Made by a program: the position numbers and the translations under genes. 64,000 nt of DNA, taken from assembly GCF_022829585.1 (NCBI RefSeq), contig NZ_JAKSYC010000110.1:1-64000 (forward strand), given 5' to 3'. This DNA is from Methylobacterium sp. J-026. GTDB lineage: Bacteria > Pseudomonadota > Alphaproteobacteria > Rhizobiales > Beijerinckiaceae. The notes below the pieces were generated by a model that was not told the DNA's origin, did no database searches, and was given only the letters and a program-made list of their open reading frames with translations. Shown here piece after piece: positions 1 through 8,683 of this stretch; within the stretch, counting starts at the first letter, position 1; each line of letters begins with the position of its first letter.

Positions 1-69
1 GGGGGGAGCGACGGTGCAGGACCGGGCTTCGGCCTTCACGTTCGCTTTGGCTCCTTTGGAAGCCGGGCT

Positions 70-129
70 CCCCTCTCCCGACCCTCGCTCACGCGAGGGC
101 CACCCTCCCCCGCAGAGGGGGGAGGGAGG
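70..129 (+). repeat. Modular GC-rich hairpin repeat, copy 1
   Basis: The element reads CCCCTCTCCCG, then a variable hairpin (ACCCTCGCTCACGCGAGGG), then CCACCCTCCCCCGCAGAGG and a G-rich tail that pairs with the preceding CCCTCCCCC. The same two constant blocks flank different hairpins at 51511-51571 (opposite strand) and 51637-51689. Here it lies in the spacer just before nuoM. Function unknown. Confidence 0.75.
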
Positions 130-174
130 TGCGGCGTCGGCCGGATCGGATCTCGGATACAGGATCGTTCACTG

Positions 175-1695
175 ATGCTCGGCCTCGGCATCCTCTCCGG
201 CCTGCTGATCGTGCCGCTCTGCGGCGCGGCCTTCATCCTGACGCTGAACGGCGACGAGGCTTCCGTCGCGCGCAACAGCCGCTGGGCTGCGCTCGCCACC
301 ACGATCGTCACCTTCGTGCTCTCGCTGGTGGCCTGGGGCCGCTACGACGCCGCCTCGGCGAGCTTCCAGCTGGTCGAGAGCCATCCGTGGCTCGCCGAGA
401 CGATCCGGTTCAAGCTCGGCGTCGACGGCTTCTCGATCCCGCTCGTCCTGCTGACCACCTTCCTGATGCCGTTCTGCATCGGTGCCTCGTGGCACTCGAT
501 CCACTTCCGGGTGAAGGAGTATTTCGTCGCCTTCCTCGTCCTCGAGACGACGATGATCGGCGTGTTCGAGTCGCTCGACCTGCTGCTGTTCTACCTGTTC
601 TTCGAGGCCGGCCTGATCCCGATGTTCCTGATCATCGGCATCTGGGGCGGGCAGCGCCGGGTCTATGCCAGCTTCAAGTTCTTCCTCTACACCCTGCTCG
701 GCTCGGTGCTGATGCTGCTCGCCGTGATGGCGATGTACTGGCAGGCCGGTACCACCGACATCCCGACCCTGCTGCAGTACCGCTTCCCGGTGCAGGTGCA
801 GACCTGGCTGTGGCTCGCTTTCTTCGCCTCCTTCGCGGTGAAGATGCCGATGTGGCCGGTCCATACCTGGCTGCCCGATGCCCACGTGGAGGCGCCCACC
901 GCCGGCTCGGTGATCCTGGCCGGCATCCTCCTGAAGATGGGCGGCTACGGCTTCATCCGGATCTCGCTGCCGATGCTGCCGGTGGCGAGCCACGACTTCG
1001 CGCCTCTGGTCTTCGCCCTCTCGGTGATCGCGATCATCTTCACCTCGCTCACCGCGATGATGCAGACCGACATTAAGAAGCTGATCGCCTACTCGTCGGT
1101 GGCCCATATGGGCTTCGTAACGCTGGGCCTGTTCACCCTGAACGAGCAGGGCATCCAGGGCGCGCTGTTCCTGATGATCTCGCACGGCATCGTGTCGGGG
1201 GCGCTGTTCCTCTGCGTCGGCGTCGTCTACGACCGGATGCACACCCGCGAGATCTCGGCCTATGGCGGCCTCGTCAAGCGGATGCCGCTCTACGCGGTGG
1301 CCATGATGGTGTTCACCATGGCCAATGTCGGCCTGCCCGGCACCTCCGGCTTCGTCGGCGAGTTCCTGTCGATGCTCGGCGCCTTCAAGGCAAACCCGAA
1401 CGTCGCCTTCTTCTCGACCTTCGGCATCATCCTGTCGGCGGCCTACGCCCTGTGGCTCTACGCCCGGGTGATCTACGGTAAGCTGGAGAAGCCGAACCTC
1501 CAGGGCATCCTGGATCTGGATCTGCGCGAAAAGATCATCCTGGCGCCGCTGGTCGCGCTGACGATCTATTACGGCGTGCATCCGGCCCCGGTGCTCGACG
1601 TGTTCGCGCCCTCGACCGACGCGCTGATGGCCAGCATGAAGGCCGCCCTCTCGAACACCCAGACGGCCGCAGCCGCGCTGCCGATCCCGCGCTGA
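175..1695 (+). CDS. nuoM: NADH-quinone oxidoreductase subunit M
   Basis: Membrane proton-pumping subunit of respiratory complex I (antiporter-like, MrpD family). At 506 residues it has the normal family length and is hydrophobic throughout, with about 14 expected helices. The conserved helix with the essential glutamate is seen as [18 protein letters not shown], and the channel lysine and histidine region as [15 protein letters not shown] followed by [12 protein letters not shown]. nuoN follows 10 bases later, so this is the 3' end of a nuo operon whose earlier genes lie left of the window. The ATG at 175 is the natural start. The spacer upstream carries a hairpin repeat, so some transcript processing or attenuation before nuoM is possible but not shown. 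Confidence 0.97.
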   Translation: MLGLGILSGLLIVPLCGAAFILTLNGDEASVARNSRWAALATTIVTFVLSLVAWGRYDAASASFQLVESHPWLAETIRFKLGVDGFSIPLVLLTTFLMPFCIGASWHSIHFRVKEYFVAFLVLETTMIGVFESLDLLLFYLFFEAGLIPMFLIIGIWGGQRRVYASFKFFLYTLLGSVLMLLAVMAMYWQAGTTDIPTLLQYRFPVQVQTWLWLAFFASFAVKMPMWPVHTWLPDAHVEAPTAGSVILAGILLKMGGYGFIRISLPMLPVASHDFAPLVFALSVIAIIFTSLTAMMQTDIKKLIAYSSVAHMGFVTLGLFTLNEQGIQGALFLMISHGIVSGALFLCVGVVYDRMHTREISAYGGLVKRMPLYAVAMMVFTMANVGLPGTSGFVGEFLSMLGAFKANPNVAFFSTFGIILSAAYALWLYARVIYGKLEKPNLQGILDLDLREKIILAPLVALTIYYGVHPAPVLDVFAPSTDALMASMKAALSNTQTAAAALPIPR

Positions 1696-1705
1696 GGCGG
1701 ACACC

Positions 1706-3151
1706 ATGCCCACCGTCCACTCCGTCCTGCCCTCGCTGGCGCCGCTCCTGCCCGAGCTGATCCTCGGCATCGGCGTCCTGGTCCTGATCCTCTACGGCGC
1801 TTGGCGCGGCGAGCGCTCGGCCGAGACCGTGAGCGTCGGCGCCCTGGTGCTCCTGCTCGTCGCCCTCTCGGTGGTGATCTCCCAGCCGGTGCATGGCCGG
1901 GTCACGACCCTGTCGGGCGCCTTCGTGTCGGATTCCTTCTCCAAGGTGATGAAGTCGCTGGTGCTGCTCGGCTCGGCCTCGACGATCCTGCTGGCGCACG
2001 ACTTCTTCAAGCGCGAGCGCATCGACCGGTTCGAATTCCCGGTGCTGATCGTGCTGTGCACCATCGGCATGATGGTGATGGTCTCGGCCAACGATCTGAT
2101 CGCGCTCTACCTGGGCCTGGAGCTGCAATCGCTCGCCGCCTACGTGATCGCGGCCTTCCATCGGGACGACGCCAAGTCCACCGAGGCCGGCCTCAAATAC
2201 TTCGTGCTCGGTGCGCTCTCCTCCGGGATGCTGCTCTACGGCGCCTCCCTGGTCTACGGCTTCACCGGCACTGTTTCCTTCCCCGGCATCGTCTCGGCGC
2301 TGAACGAGAATGCCGGTCTCGGCATCGTGCTGGGGATCGTGTTCCTGGCGGCCGGCGTCTGCTTCAAGATGTCGGCGGTTCCGTTCCACATGTGGACCCC
2401 CGACGTCTACGAGGGCTCGCCGACCCCGGTGACCGCCTTCTTCGCCACCGCGCCCAAGATGGCGGCGGTGTCGATGACGGTCCGGGTGTTCATCGGCGCC
2501 ATGCCGGACGTGACGGCGATCTGGCAGCAGATCTTCATCTTCGTCTCGGTGGTGTCGATGGCGCTCGGCTCCTTCGCGGCCATCGGCCAGAGCTCGATCA
2601 AGCGCCTGATGGCCTACTCGTCGATCGCCAATATCGGCTACGCCCTGATCGGACTGGCCTGCGGCTCGGAGGAGGGGATCAGCGGGCTCGTCACCTACAT
2701 GATCATCTACCTCGCGATGACGCTCGGCACCTTCGCGATCATCCTGTCGCTCCGGCGTCGGGACGTGATGTTCGAGTCGATCGAGGATCTGTCCGGCCTA
2801 TCGCGCACCCATCCCTGGCTGGCCTTCTGCCTCGCCGCAATGATGTTCTCGCTCGCCGGCATCCCGCCCCTGGCCGGGTTCTTCGCGAAGTTCTACGTGT
2901 TCGCCGCCGCCATCAAGGCGGGGCTCGTCACCTTGGCGGTGATCGGCGTGGTCACCAGCGTGGTCGGCGCCTACTACTACCTGCGCATCGTGCGGATCAT
3001 GTATTTCGACGAGCCGAAGGAGCCCTACGAGGCGATGGCCCCGGGCCTGCGCGTGGTCCTGGCGCTGTCGAGCGTCGTGGTGGTGCTGTTCTTCCTGCTC
3101 CCGGGACCGCTGGTCGGCGCCGCCGGCCGCGCCGCCCGGTCGCTGTTCTAG
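1706..3151 (+). CDS. nuoN: NADH-quinone oxidoreductase subunit N
   Basis: Second antiporter-like membrane subunit of complex I, 481 residues, normal length. Diagnostic stretches are LYLGLELQSLAAYVIAAF (conserved glutamate in a membrane helix), KYFVLGALSSGMLLYGASL, and KMSAVPFHMWTPDVYEGSP, which holds the conserved lysine and histidine. It starts at ATG 1706, 10 bases after nuoM, and ends 7 bases before birA, so nuoM, nuoN, birA and probably RNase J are co-transcribed. It works in the inner membrane, coupling NADH oxidation and quinone reduction to proton translocation. No anomalies seen. Confidence 0.97.
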   Translation: MPTVHSVLPSLAPLLPELILGIGVLVLILYGAWRGERSAETVSVGALVLLLVALSVVISQPVHGRVTTLSGAFVSDSFSKVMKSLVLLGSASTILLAHDFFKRERIDRFEFPVLIVLCTIGMMVMVSANDLIALYLGLELQSLAAYVIAAFHRDDAKSTEAGLKYFVLGALSSGMLLYGASLVYGFTGTVSFPGIVSALNENAGLGIVLGIVFLAAGVCFKMSAVPFHMWTPDVYEGSPTPVTAFFATAPKMAAVSMTVRVFIGAMPDVTAIWQQIFIFVSVVSMALGSFAAIGQSSIKRLMAYSSIANIGYALIGLACGSEEGISGLVTYMIIYLAMTLGTFAIILSLRRRDVMFESIEDLSGLSRTHPWLAFCLAAMMFSLAGIPPLAGFFAKFYVFAAAIKAGLVTLAVIGVVTSVVGAYYYLRIVRIMYFDEPKEPYEAMAPGLRVVLALSSVVVVLFFLLPGPLVGAAGRAARSLF

Positions 3152-3158
3152 GATCGCC

Positions 3159-3962
3159 TTGCGCTATCGACTCGGGCCCGAGGCCCGCGCCCAGGGCCAC
3201 CGCCTGCACGTCCACGACACCCTCGGCTCCACCAACACGGAGGCGATGGCTCAGGCGCGGGCCGGTGAGACCGGACCGCTCTGGGTGGTGACCCATCGCC
3301 AGGAGGCGGGCCGCGGCCGGCGGGGCAATGCCTGGGCGTCCCTGCCGGGCAACCTCGCGGCGAGCGTGCTCTGGCCGGTGGCCGGTGTGGCGCCGGACCA
3401 CCTCGCCGAGCTCGGATTCGTGGCCGGCCTCGCCTTGATCGAGGCGCTGGAGGCGGCCTGCGGCACCCTGCCGGATACCGGATCGGAGCCCGGCACCCGA
3501 TCTTTCCAACTCAAATGGCCGAACGACGTGCTACGCGGTCGGGCCAAGCTCGCCGGCCTGCTGCTGGAAGCCGAGACCCTGCCGGGGGGCCGGCGCGCCG
3601 CAGTGATCGGCTTCGGCGTCAACGTCGCGGCAGCGCCCGAGGGACTTGGCGCGACGAGCTTGGCCGCGATGGGTTACGCGGGCGGCGCCGAAGCGCTACT
3701 GGAACATCTCTCGGACCGGATGGCCGCGCAGGCGCGCGCCTGGGACCGGGGACGGAATTTCGCTGCCCTGCGCGCCGACTGGCTTGCGCGGGCCGCCGGT
3801 CTCGGATCGGAGATCGCGGTGCACAGCGGCGGGCGCATCCTGCGGGGCGTGTTCGAGACGATCGACGAGGGGGGGCGGCTCGTGATCCTCGCCCCCGATG
3901 GGAACCGGCATACCGTGACGGCGGGCGAGGTGCATTTCGGATCGGCCGCGACGGCGGCCTGA
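3159..3962 (+). CDS. birA: Biotin--[acetyl-CoA-carboxylase] ligase, monofunctional
   Basis: Attaches biotin to the biotin carboxyl carrier protein via biotinyl-AMP. The biotinyl-AMP binding loop is GRGRRGNAW (residues 51-59); the catalytic KWPNDVL is at 119-125, followed by KLAGLLLEAE. The C-terminal SH3-like domain ends in HTVTAGEVHFG. There is no N-terminal winged helix, so unlike E. coli BirA it is unlikely to be a repressor. The only sensible start is TTG at 3159, seven bases after the nuoN stop. In alphaproteobacteria birA commonly sits between nuoN and the RNase J gene, as here; the functional reason for linkage to complex I is not known. Confidence 0.95.
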   Translation: MRYRLGPEARAQGHRLHVHDTLGSTNTEAMAQARAGETGPLWVVTHRQEAGRGRRGNAWASLPGNLAASVLWPVAGVAPDHLAELGFVAGLALIEALEAACGTLPDTGSEPGTRSFQLKWPNDVLRGRAKLAGLLLEAETLPGGRRAAVIGFGVNVAAAPEGLGATSLAAMGYAGGAEALLEHLSDRMAAQARAWDRGRNFAALRADWLARAAGLGSEIAVHSGGRILRGVFETIDEGGRLVILAPDGNRHTVTAGEVHFGSAATAA

Positions 3963-3978
3963 GTTTGGACGACGACAG

Positions 3979-5652
3979 ATGGTGATGGGACAGGAGGAGC
4001 TGGTCTTCCTGCCGCTCGGCGGCGTGGGCGAGATCGGGATGAATGCGGCCCTCTACGGGTTCGGTCCGGAGAAGGGCCGGAAGTGGATCATGGTCGATTG
4101 CGGCATGGGCTTTGCCGGCGAGGAGAACATGCCGGGCATCGACCTGATGTTCCCCGACCTCTCCTTCATCGAGGAGCGGCGCAAGGACCTGCTCGGGATC
4201 TTTATCACCCACGCGCACGAGGACCATATCGGCGCGATCTCGGAACTGTGGTCGCGGCTCAAGGTGCCGGTCTACGCGACGCGCTTCGCCAAGAACCTGC
4301 TGGAGACCCGCCGCCTCTCCGAACCCGGTGCGCCGAAGGTTGACCTGCGGGAGGTCAAGCCCGGCCGGCGCATCACCATCGGGCCGTTCGAGCTCGAATA
4401 CGTCCCGGTCTCGCACTCGATCCCGGAATCGAATGCCATCGCGATCCGCACCGCCGCGGGCCTCGTGGTCCATACCGGCGACTGGAAGATCGACCCGACC
4501 CCGGTGGCCGGCGAGGTCACCTCGCCGGAGGCGTTCACGGCCCTCGGCGACGAGGGAATCCTGGCGCTGGTCTGCGATTCCACCAACGTCGTGCGCGAAG
4601 GCTTCTCGCCGAGCGAGCGCGAGGTGGCCCAGACCCTCAAGACGCTGGTCGCGGACGCCCCCCACCGGGTGGCGGTGACCACCTTCGCATCGAACGTCGC
4701 CCGCATCCGCGCGGTCGCCGAGGCCGCGGTGGCCTGCGGCCGCGAGATCGTCGCGGTCGGCCGGGCCATGGACCGGGTGATCGACGTCGCCCGCGAGTGC
4801 GGCTACCTCGACGGGCTGCCCGAGTTCCGCCGGGCGGATTCCTGGAAGAGCTTGCCCCGCGAACGGGTCGTGGCCCTGCTCACCGGCTCGCAGGGCGAGC
4901 CGCGGGCGGCGCTCGCCCGCGTGTCCCGGCGCGACCATCCGGATATCGGCCTGACCGCCGGCGACCGGGTGATTTTTTCCTCACGGGCGATTCCGGGCAA
5001 CGAGCGCGATGTCGGGTCGATCATCAACGACCTGATCGAGCAGGGCGTCGAGGTGATCACCGACCGCACCGAGCTCGTCCACGTCTCCGGCCACCCGCGC
5101 CGGGACGAGATGGTCGAGATGTACAAGTGGACCCGCCCCGGCACCGCGATCCCGGTCCACGGCGAGGCGCTTCACCTCGACGAGCATGCCCGCTTCGCCC
5201 GGGCGCAGGGCGTCCAGAACGTGGTCAAGGCCCGCAACGGCAGCCTGATCCGCCTGAGCCCCGGCACGCCCGCGGTGATCGACCACGTGAAGGCCGGCCG
5301 CCTGTTCAAGGACGGCGACGTCCTGATCGACGAGAAGGACCGGGCGATCCCGGAGCGGCGCAAGCTCATGCAGGCCGGGCTCGTCTCGGTGGCCATCGCC
5401 ATCGACGAGGACGGCGTGGTGCTCGGCGAGCCGGCGGTGGACATCATCGGCCTGCCCAACCGCGGCCGGTCCGGCGACCCGCTGATCGAGACCGTGGTCG
5501 ACGCGGTCACTCGGACCCTGTCGGGGATGTCCCGGGGCAAGCTCAAGGACTCGGAGGGCGTCGAGAAGGGCGTCGACCGGGCGGTGCGCACCGCCGTCAA
5601 CGAGGTCTGGGGCAAGAAGCCGGCCTGCCACGTGCAGGTCGTGGAGGTTTGA
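3979..5652 (+). CDS. rnj: Ribonuclease J (metallo-beta-lactamase/beta-CASP RNase)
   Basis: Cytoplasmic endo- and 5'-exoribonuclease for mRNA decay and rRNA maturation. The metallo-beta-lactamase domain shows HAHEDH (residues 78-83) for zinc, then SHSIPES and VHTGDWKID; the beta-CASP part contains the GSQGEPRAAL and VHVSGH motifs. It is 557 residues long, typical for the family. Two ATGs (3979 and 3985) are possible starts. It lies 16 bases after birA, so it is probably read from the nuo promoter. Alphaproteobacteria carry both RNase E and RNase J; being downstream of complex I may tie its supply to growth, which is inference. Confidence 0.95.
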   Translation: MVMGQEELVFLPLGGVGEIGMNAALYGFGPEKGRKWIMVDCGMGFAGEENMPGIDLMFPDLSFIEERRKDLLGIFITHAHEDHIGAISELWSRLKVPVYATRFAKNLLETRRLSEPGAPKVDLREVKPGRRITIGPFELEYVPVSHSIPESNAIAIRTAAGLVVHTGDWKIDPTPVAGEVTSPEAFTALGDEGILALVCDSTNVVREGFSPSEREVAQTLKTLVADAPHRVAVTTFASNVARIRAVAEAAVACGREIVAVGRAMDRVIDVARECGYLDGLPEFRRADSWKSLPRERVVALLTGSQGEPRAALARVSRRDHPDIGLTAGDRVIFSSRAIPGNERDVGSIINDLIEQGVEVITDRTELVHVSGHPRRDEMVEMYKWTRPGTAIPVHGEALHLDEHARFARAQGVQNVVKARNGSLIRLSPGTPAVIDHVKAGRLFKDGDVLIDEKDRAIPERRKLMQAGLVSVAIAIDEDGVVLGEPAVDIIGLPNRGRSGDPLIETVVDAVTRTLSGMSRGKLKDSEGVEKGVDRAVRTAVNEVWGKKPACHVQVVEV

Positions 5653-5801
5653 GACTGGCTGCCGATTTCAGGGCGCTCTAGTGTCCAGGAGGTACCGGCT
5701 CATCCGACGCTGGCCGGATGCAACGCGCGTCCCCTTTCCCGCCCGGGAGGGGGGCACGTAGCGTCCGCCAGTGGCGGCTGAGCCTCCAGCCGAACAAAAT
5801 C

Positions 5802-5818
5802 GCCCTCGAAAAGAGGGC
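5802..5818 (+). other. Small hairpin in the mce leader
   Basis: GCCCTC and GAGGGC form a 6-bp stem with the loop GAAAA, followed by TTCTCT. It lies in the 190-bp spacer between RNase J and mce, 25 bases before the mce start. It may be a weak terminator of the upstream operon or a leader structure. Other GC-rich inverted stretches (about 5729-5777) lie upstream; no protein gene is visible in the spacer. Confidence 0.35.
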
Positions 5819-5842
5819 TTCTCTCGTGGGGAGGAACCAAAC

Positions 5843-6247
5843 ATGATCGGCCGTCTCAACCACGTCGCCATCGCGGTGCAGGATCTCGAGGCCGCCTGCG
5901 CGGTCTACCGCGATACGCTGGGCGCCACGGTCACGCCGCCGCTGCAGCAGCCCGAGCACGGTGTCACCGTGGTGTTCGTCGAACTGCCGAACAGCAAGGT
6001 CGAACTGATGGCGCCCCTCGGGGAGGACTCGCCGATCGCGGCCTTCGTGGCCCGCAACCCGGGCGGCGGCGTTCACCACGTCTGCTACGAGGTCGACGAC
6101 ATCCTGGCGGCCCGCGATACGCTCAAGGCGCAGGGCGCCCGCGTGCTCGGCACCGGCGAGCCGCGGATCGGCGCCCATGGCAAGCCGGTCCTGTTCCTGC
6201 ACCCGAAGGACTTTCTGGGCACCCTGGTCGAGCTGGAGCAGGTCTGA
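5843..6247 (+). CDS. mce: Methylmalonyl-CoA epimerase
   Basis: Interconverts (2R)- and (2S)-methylmalonyl-CoA, linking propionyl-CoA metabolism to succinyl-CoA. In methylotrophs it also serves the ethylmalonyl-CoA pathway of glyoxylate regeneration. The 134-residue vicinal-oxygen-chelate fold shows metal ligands in NHVAIAVQDL, GGGVHHVCYEVDD and the closing LVELEQV. I chose ATG 5843 because the protein then begins MIGRLNHVAIAV as in the family and is preceded by GAGGAA; an upstream in-frame extension to 5771 is low-complexity. A DUF1467 gene follows 5 bases later, an arrangement I recall from other alphaproteobacteria. Confidence 0.93.
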   Translation: MIGRLNHVAIAVQDLEAACAVYRDTLGATVTPPLQQPEHGVTVVFVELPNSKVELMAPLGEDSPIAAFVARNPGGGVHHVCYEVDDILAARDTLKAQGARVLGTGEPRIGAHGKPVLFLHPKDFLGTLVELEQV

Positions 6248-6252
6248 AGCCC

Positions 6253-6579
6253 ATGATGACCACGCTGGCCCGCTCGACGCCGGTGACGCTCGTCGTCATC
6301 ACGGTGCTGGTCGCGGCCTTCGTGGCGGCGGGGGTGGGCCTGTTCAAGCTGACCGTGGGCGGCGCCATCGCCCTCTACTTCGTGGTGTGGTGGACGCTGC
6401 TCTTCGCGATCCTGCCCCTGCGCAACCAGCCCGAACGCCGGGCGACCCACATCGTGCCGGGCCAGGATCCGGGCGCACCCGCGGCGCCGCGACTGCGCGA
6501 GAAGGCGATCTGGACGACGCTGGTCGCGGGGGCCGCCTTCCTCATCGCGCTGGCGGTGTTCCCACTGACGGGGCTGTGA
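6253..6579 (+). CDS. DUF1467 family membrane protein
   Basis: A 108-residue inner-membrane protein. Three hydrophobic segments are visible: about residues 8-30 (VTLVVITVLVAAFVAAGVGL), 36-56 (AIALYFVVWWTLLFAI) and 84-104 (TLVAGAAFLIALAVF). The central part PLRNQPERRATHIVPGQDPG matches the DUF1467 signature (a P-L-R followed by a charged loop ending in PG-x-DPGAP). It starts 5 bases after mce, so the two are co-transcribed. No biochemical role is established; linkage to mce is a genomic association only. A tandem ATG makes the start uncertain by one codon. Confidence 0.85.
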   Translation: MMTTLARSTPVTLVVITVLVAAFVAAGVGLFKLTVGGAIALYFVVWWTLLFAILPLRNQPERRATHIVPGQDPGAPAAPRLREKAIWTTLVAGAAFLIALAVFPLTGL

Positions 6580-6584
6580 CAGGC

Positions 6585-6782
6585 TCAGAGTAGCGTTCCG
6601 GAGGACGAGGTCACCGTCAGCGACTTGCCCGCCCGCGCCACGAGATGCGCGAAGGCCAGGGCCGCCGCGGAGGCCTGCGCGGCCGACGGGAAGGTCTGAT
6701 CCGACTCGGCGATCGTCTCACGGGCCTCGTTGCGGAGGATCCAGGCCCAGCCCGTTTCGGCTTGGCGAATCTCGAAGTGCAT
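6585..6782 (-). CDS. Small YegP/DUF1508-like protein
   Basis: A 65-residue protein that begins MHFEIRQAETGWAWILR and continues with NEARETIAESDQTFPS. This resembles the DUF1508 (YegP-like) fold, in which a short beta-sheet unit carries the pattern W-x-L, N/N-like turn, I-A-x-S and a following helix. It converges with the DUF1467 gene, 5 bases apart. The family is small and of unknown function. The match is by eye and partial. No promoter was assigned; a minus-strand terminator at 6957-6988 separates it from the transcript upstream. Confidence 0.6.
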   Translation of the reverse strand: MHFEIRQAETGWAWILRNEARETIAESDQTFPSAAQASAAALAFAHLVARAGKSLTVTSSSGTLL

Positions 6783-6956
6783 GGCGGGCTCACCCAGGCT
6801 GCTGAGCCCATCATGGGCGGCGCAACAGCCTGCCGGGTTAACGGCCTGCCCGACGCGAGCCGAAGCCGCGTCTTCTCCGCGCTTTCACCAGTCTTCACAG
6901 CGTCCCGGGCCGCCGCGGCCGGCCCCGGAGAAGCCCCGCCGCGTCGCTGCGCCTGA

Positions 6957-6988
6957 AATAAAAAAAGCAAGGCCCGAGGCCTTGCTTT
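6957..6988 (-). terminator. Intrinsic terminator of the minus-strand small transcript
   Basis: AAAGCAAGGCC (6964-6974) pairs perfectly with GGCCTTGCTTT (6978-6988) around a 3-base loop. On the minus strand the stem runs straight into seven Ts. This is the clearest rho-independent terminator in the window; it would also work on the + strand less well because only three Ts follow there. Confidence 0.85.
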
Positions 6989-7099
6989 CAAGCTTCACTG
7001 GCTCGACCATTAAAGTCCTCCGCATTTCCTGCGGGGCGGTCGTTTTTCCTCCCGAGACTCGGACCTTGCGCCGCCTCTTCCGGGCATCGCAAACATCGC
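6957..7099 (-). ncRNA. Candidate small structured RNA between its own promoter and terminator
   Basis: On the minus strand a near-consensus sigma-70 promoter (7106-7134) is followed about 140 bases later by an intrinsic terminator (6957-6988), and no recognisable protein lies between. The transcript can fold: AAGGUCC pairs with GGACUUU around a CCGCA-GGAAA-UGCGG hairpin, and CCGA-GUC-UCGG forms a second small hairpin. A short ORF starting at 7013 (GGAGG then AUG; MVEPVKLESKASGLAFF...) would run through the terminator. I do not recognise 6S, SRP, RNase P or tmRNA motifs. The rest of the 567-bp spacer (6783-7349) holds nothing else I can name. Confidence 0.45.
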
Positions 7100-7105
7100 C
7101 GGACG

Positions 7106-7134
7106 CTTATAGGAACAACAATTCGTGTTGTCAC
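7106..7134 (-). promoter_or_regulatory. Sigma-70-type promoter, minus strand
   Basis: On the minus strand: -35 GTGACA (7134-7129), 17-base spacer, -10 TATAAG (7111-7106). Both boxes match 5 of 6 consensus bases with ideal spacing. Start of transcription is expected near 7099, giving an RNA of about 140 bases to the terminator at 6957-6988. Confidence 0.65.
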
Positions 7135-7349
7135 CGGGTCCAAGCGAAAAATCTGCGCTTTCTTGCCGGCAAACGGGCAGATCGCCTCTGTTTCGGCCAG
7201 CGGGCGGCTGAAAGGCGAGGGCGCCTCCGGTTCGCCGCGATTACGCCGCGCCGTGGTCGTGCAGTGCTTGTAATTTGCGTCTCCGGCGTGTTGTGTGCCG
7301 GCGCGCCGCGGCTCCTCCCGGCCGGATCCAACATCCAAGACCGGACGAT

Positions 7350-8675
7350 ATGCGTCTCTCCCGCTACTTCATGCCGACCTTGCGCGAGACGCCCAAGGAA
7401 GCCGAGATCGTCTCGCACCGGCTGATGCTGCGCGCCGGCTTGGTCCGCCAGGAGGCCGCCGGCATCTACGCGTGGCTGCCGCTCGGCCTGCGGGTGCTGG
7501 AGCGCGTCTGCGCGGTGATCCGCCGGGAGCAGGACCGCTCCGGCGCCATCGAGATCCTGATGCCGACGGTGCAGTCCGCCGAACTCTGGAAGGAATCCGG
7601 CCGCTACGACGCCTACGGCAAGGAGATGCTGCGCCTGAAGGACCGGCACGACCGCGAGATGCTCTACGGCCCCACCGCCGAGGAGATGGTCACCGAGATT
7701 TTTCGGGCGAGCGTCCGGTCGTACAAGGATCTCCCGAAGAACCTCTATCAGATCTCGTGGAAGTTCCGCGACGAGGTGCGGCCGCGCTTCGGCACGATGC
7801 GCTCGCGCGAGTTCCTGATGAAGGACGCCTACTCGTTCGACTTCGATCAGGCCGGCGCCCGTCACGCCTACAACCGCATGTTCGTGGCTTACCTGCGCAC
7901 CTTCGTGGGGCTCGGCCTCAAGGCGATCCCGATGCGCGCCGAGACCGGCCCGATCGGCGGCGACCTGTCCCACGAGTTCATCATCCTGGCCAAGACCGGC
8001 GAGAGCGAAGTCTTCTGCGACAAGGCCTATCTCGACATCGCCATCCCGCCGGAAACGGTCGATTTCGACGACGTCGCCGGCCTCCAGGGCATCGTGGATG
8101 CCTGGACCTCGCACTACGCCGCCACCGAGGACATGCACGAGCCGGCGGCCTTCGCGGAGGTCCCCGAGGAGAGCCGCCTCGCCGCACGCGGCATCGAGGT
8201 CGGGCATATCTTCTATTTCGGCACGAAATATTCCGAGCCGATGGGCGCCAAGGTCGCCGGGCCGGACGGGATCGAGCGGCCGGTCCATATGGGTTCCTAC
8301 GGCATCGGCCCGAGCCGGCTGGTGGCGGCGATCATCGAATCCAGCCACGACGAGGCCGGGATCATCTGGCCGGATTCCGTGGCACCCTTCGACGTGGCTC
8401 TGATCAACCTCAAGGTCGGTGATGCCGCCACCGACGCCGCCTGCGCGCAGATCCAGTCGGATCTCGAGACCGCCGGCCTGACGGTCCTCTACGACGACCG
8501 CGATGAGCGCCCGGGTGCGAAATTCGCCACCGCCGACCTGATCGGCCTGCCCTGGCAGGTGATCGTCGGGCCGAAGGGGCTGGCCGAGGGCAAGGTCGAG
8601 TTGAAGCGGCGCGCCGGCGGCGAGCGCGAGAGCCTCGCGATCGTCGACCTGCTGGCGCGAATCCGGCGCGTCTGA
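7350..8675 (+). CDS. proS: Proline--tRNA ligase, short alphaproteobacterial form
   Basis: Charges tRNA-Pro with proline. Class II motifs are clear: motif 2 region [20 protein letters not shown] and motif 3 [16 protein letters not shown]. At 441 residues it is the alphaproteobacterial type that lacks the editing insertion of E. coli ProS. The start is ATG 7350 ([15 protein letters not shown]), matching the family N-terminus; an in-frame extension to 7275 is not protein-like. lolC/E starts 8 bases after the stop, a proS-lolC-lolD order I recall from many alphaproteobacteria. Confidence 0.97.
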   Translation: MRLSRYFMPTLRETPKEAEIVSHRLMLRAGLVRQEAAGIYAWLPLGLRVLERVCAVIRREQDRSGAIEILMPTVQSAELWKESGRYDAYGKEMLRLKDRHDREMLYGPTAEEMVTEIFRASVRSYKDLPKNLYQISWKFRDEVRPRFGTMRSREFLMKDAYSFDFDQAGARHAYNRMFVAYLRTFVGLGLKAIPMRAETGPIGGDLSHEFIILAKTGESEVFCDKAYLDIAIPPETVDFDDVAGLQGIVDAWTSHYAATEDMHEPAAFAEVPEESRLAARGIEVGHIFYFGTKYSEPMGAKVAGPDGIERPVHMGSYGIGPSRLVAAIIESSHDEAGIIWPDSVAPFDVALINLKVGDAATDAACAQIQSDLETAGLTVLYDDRDERPGAKFATADLIGLPWQVIVGPKGLAEGKVELKRRAGGERESLAIVDLLARIRRV

Positions 8676-8683
8676 GGGCTCCG

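Noticed and set aside
169..1770. A minus-strand frame of 533 codons across nuoM
   Set aside because: Antisense shadow of nuoM: product is a low-complexity His/Arg/Asp/Glu-rich sequence with no domain; nuoM on the + strand is unmistakable.
6988..7338. A minus-strand frame of 116 codons ending right at the terminator
   Set aside because: The product has no domain and extends upstream of the assigned promoter; its stop next to the terminator looks fortuitous. It should be reconsidered if conservation shows a protein.
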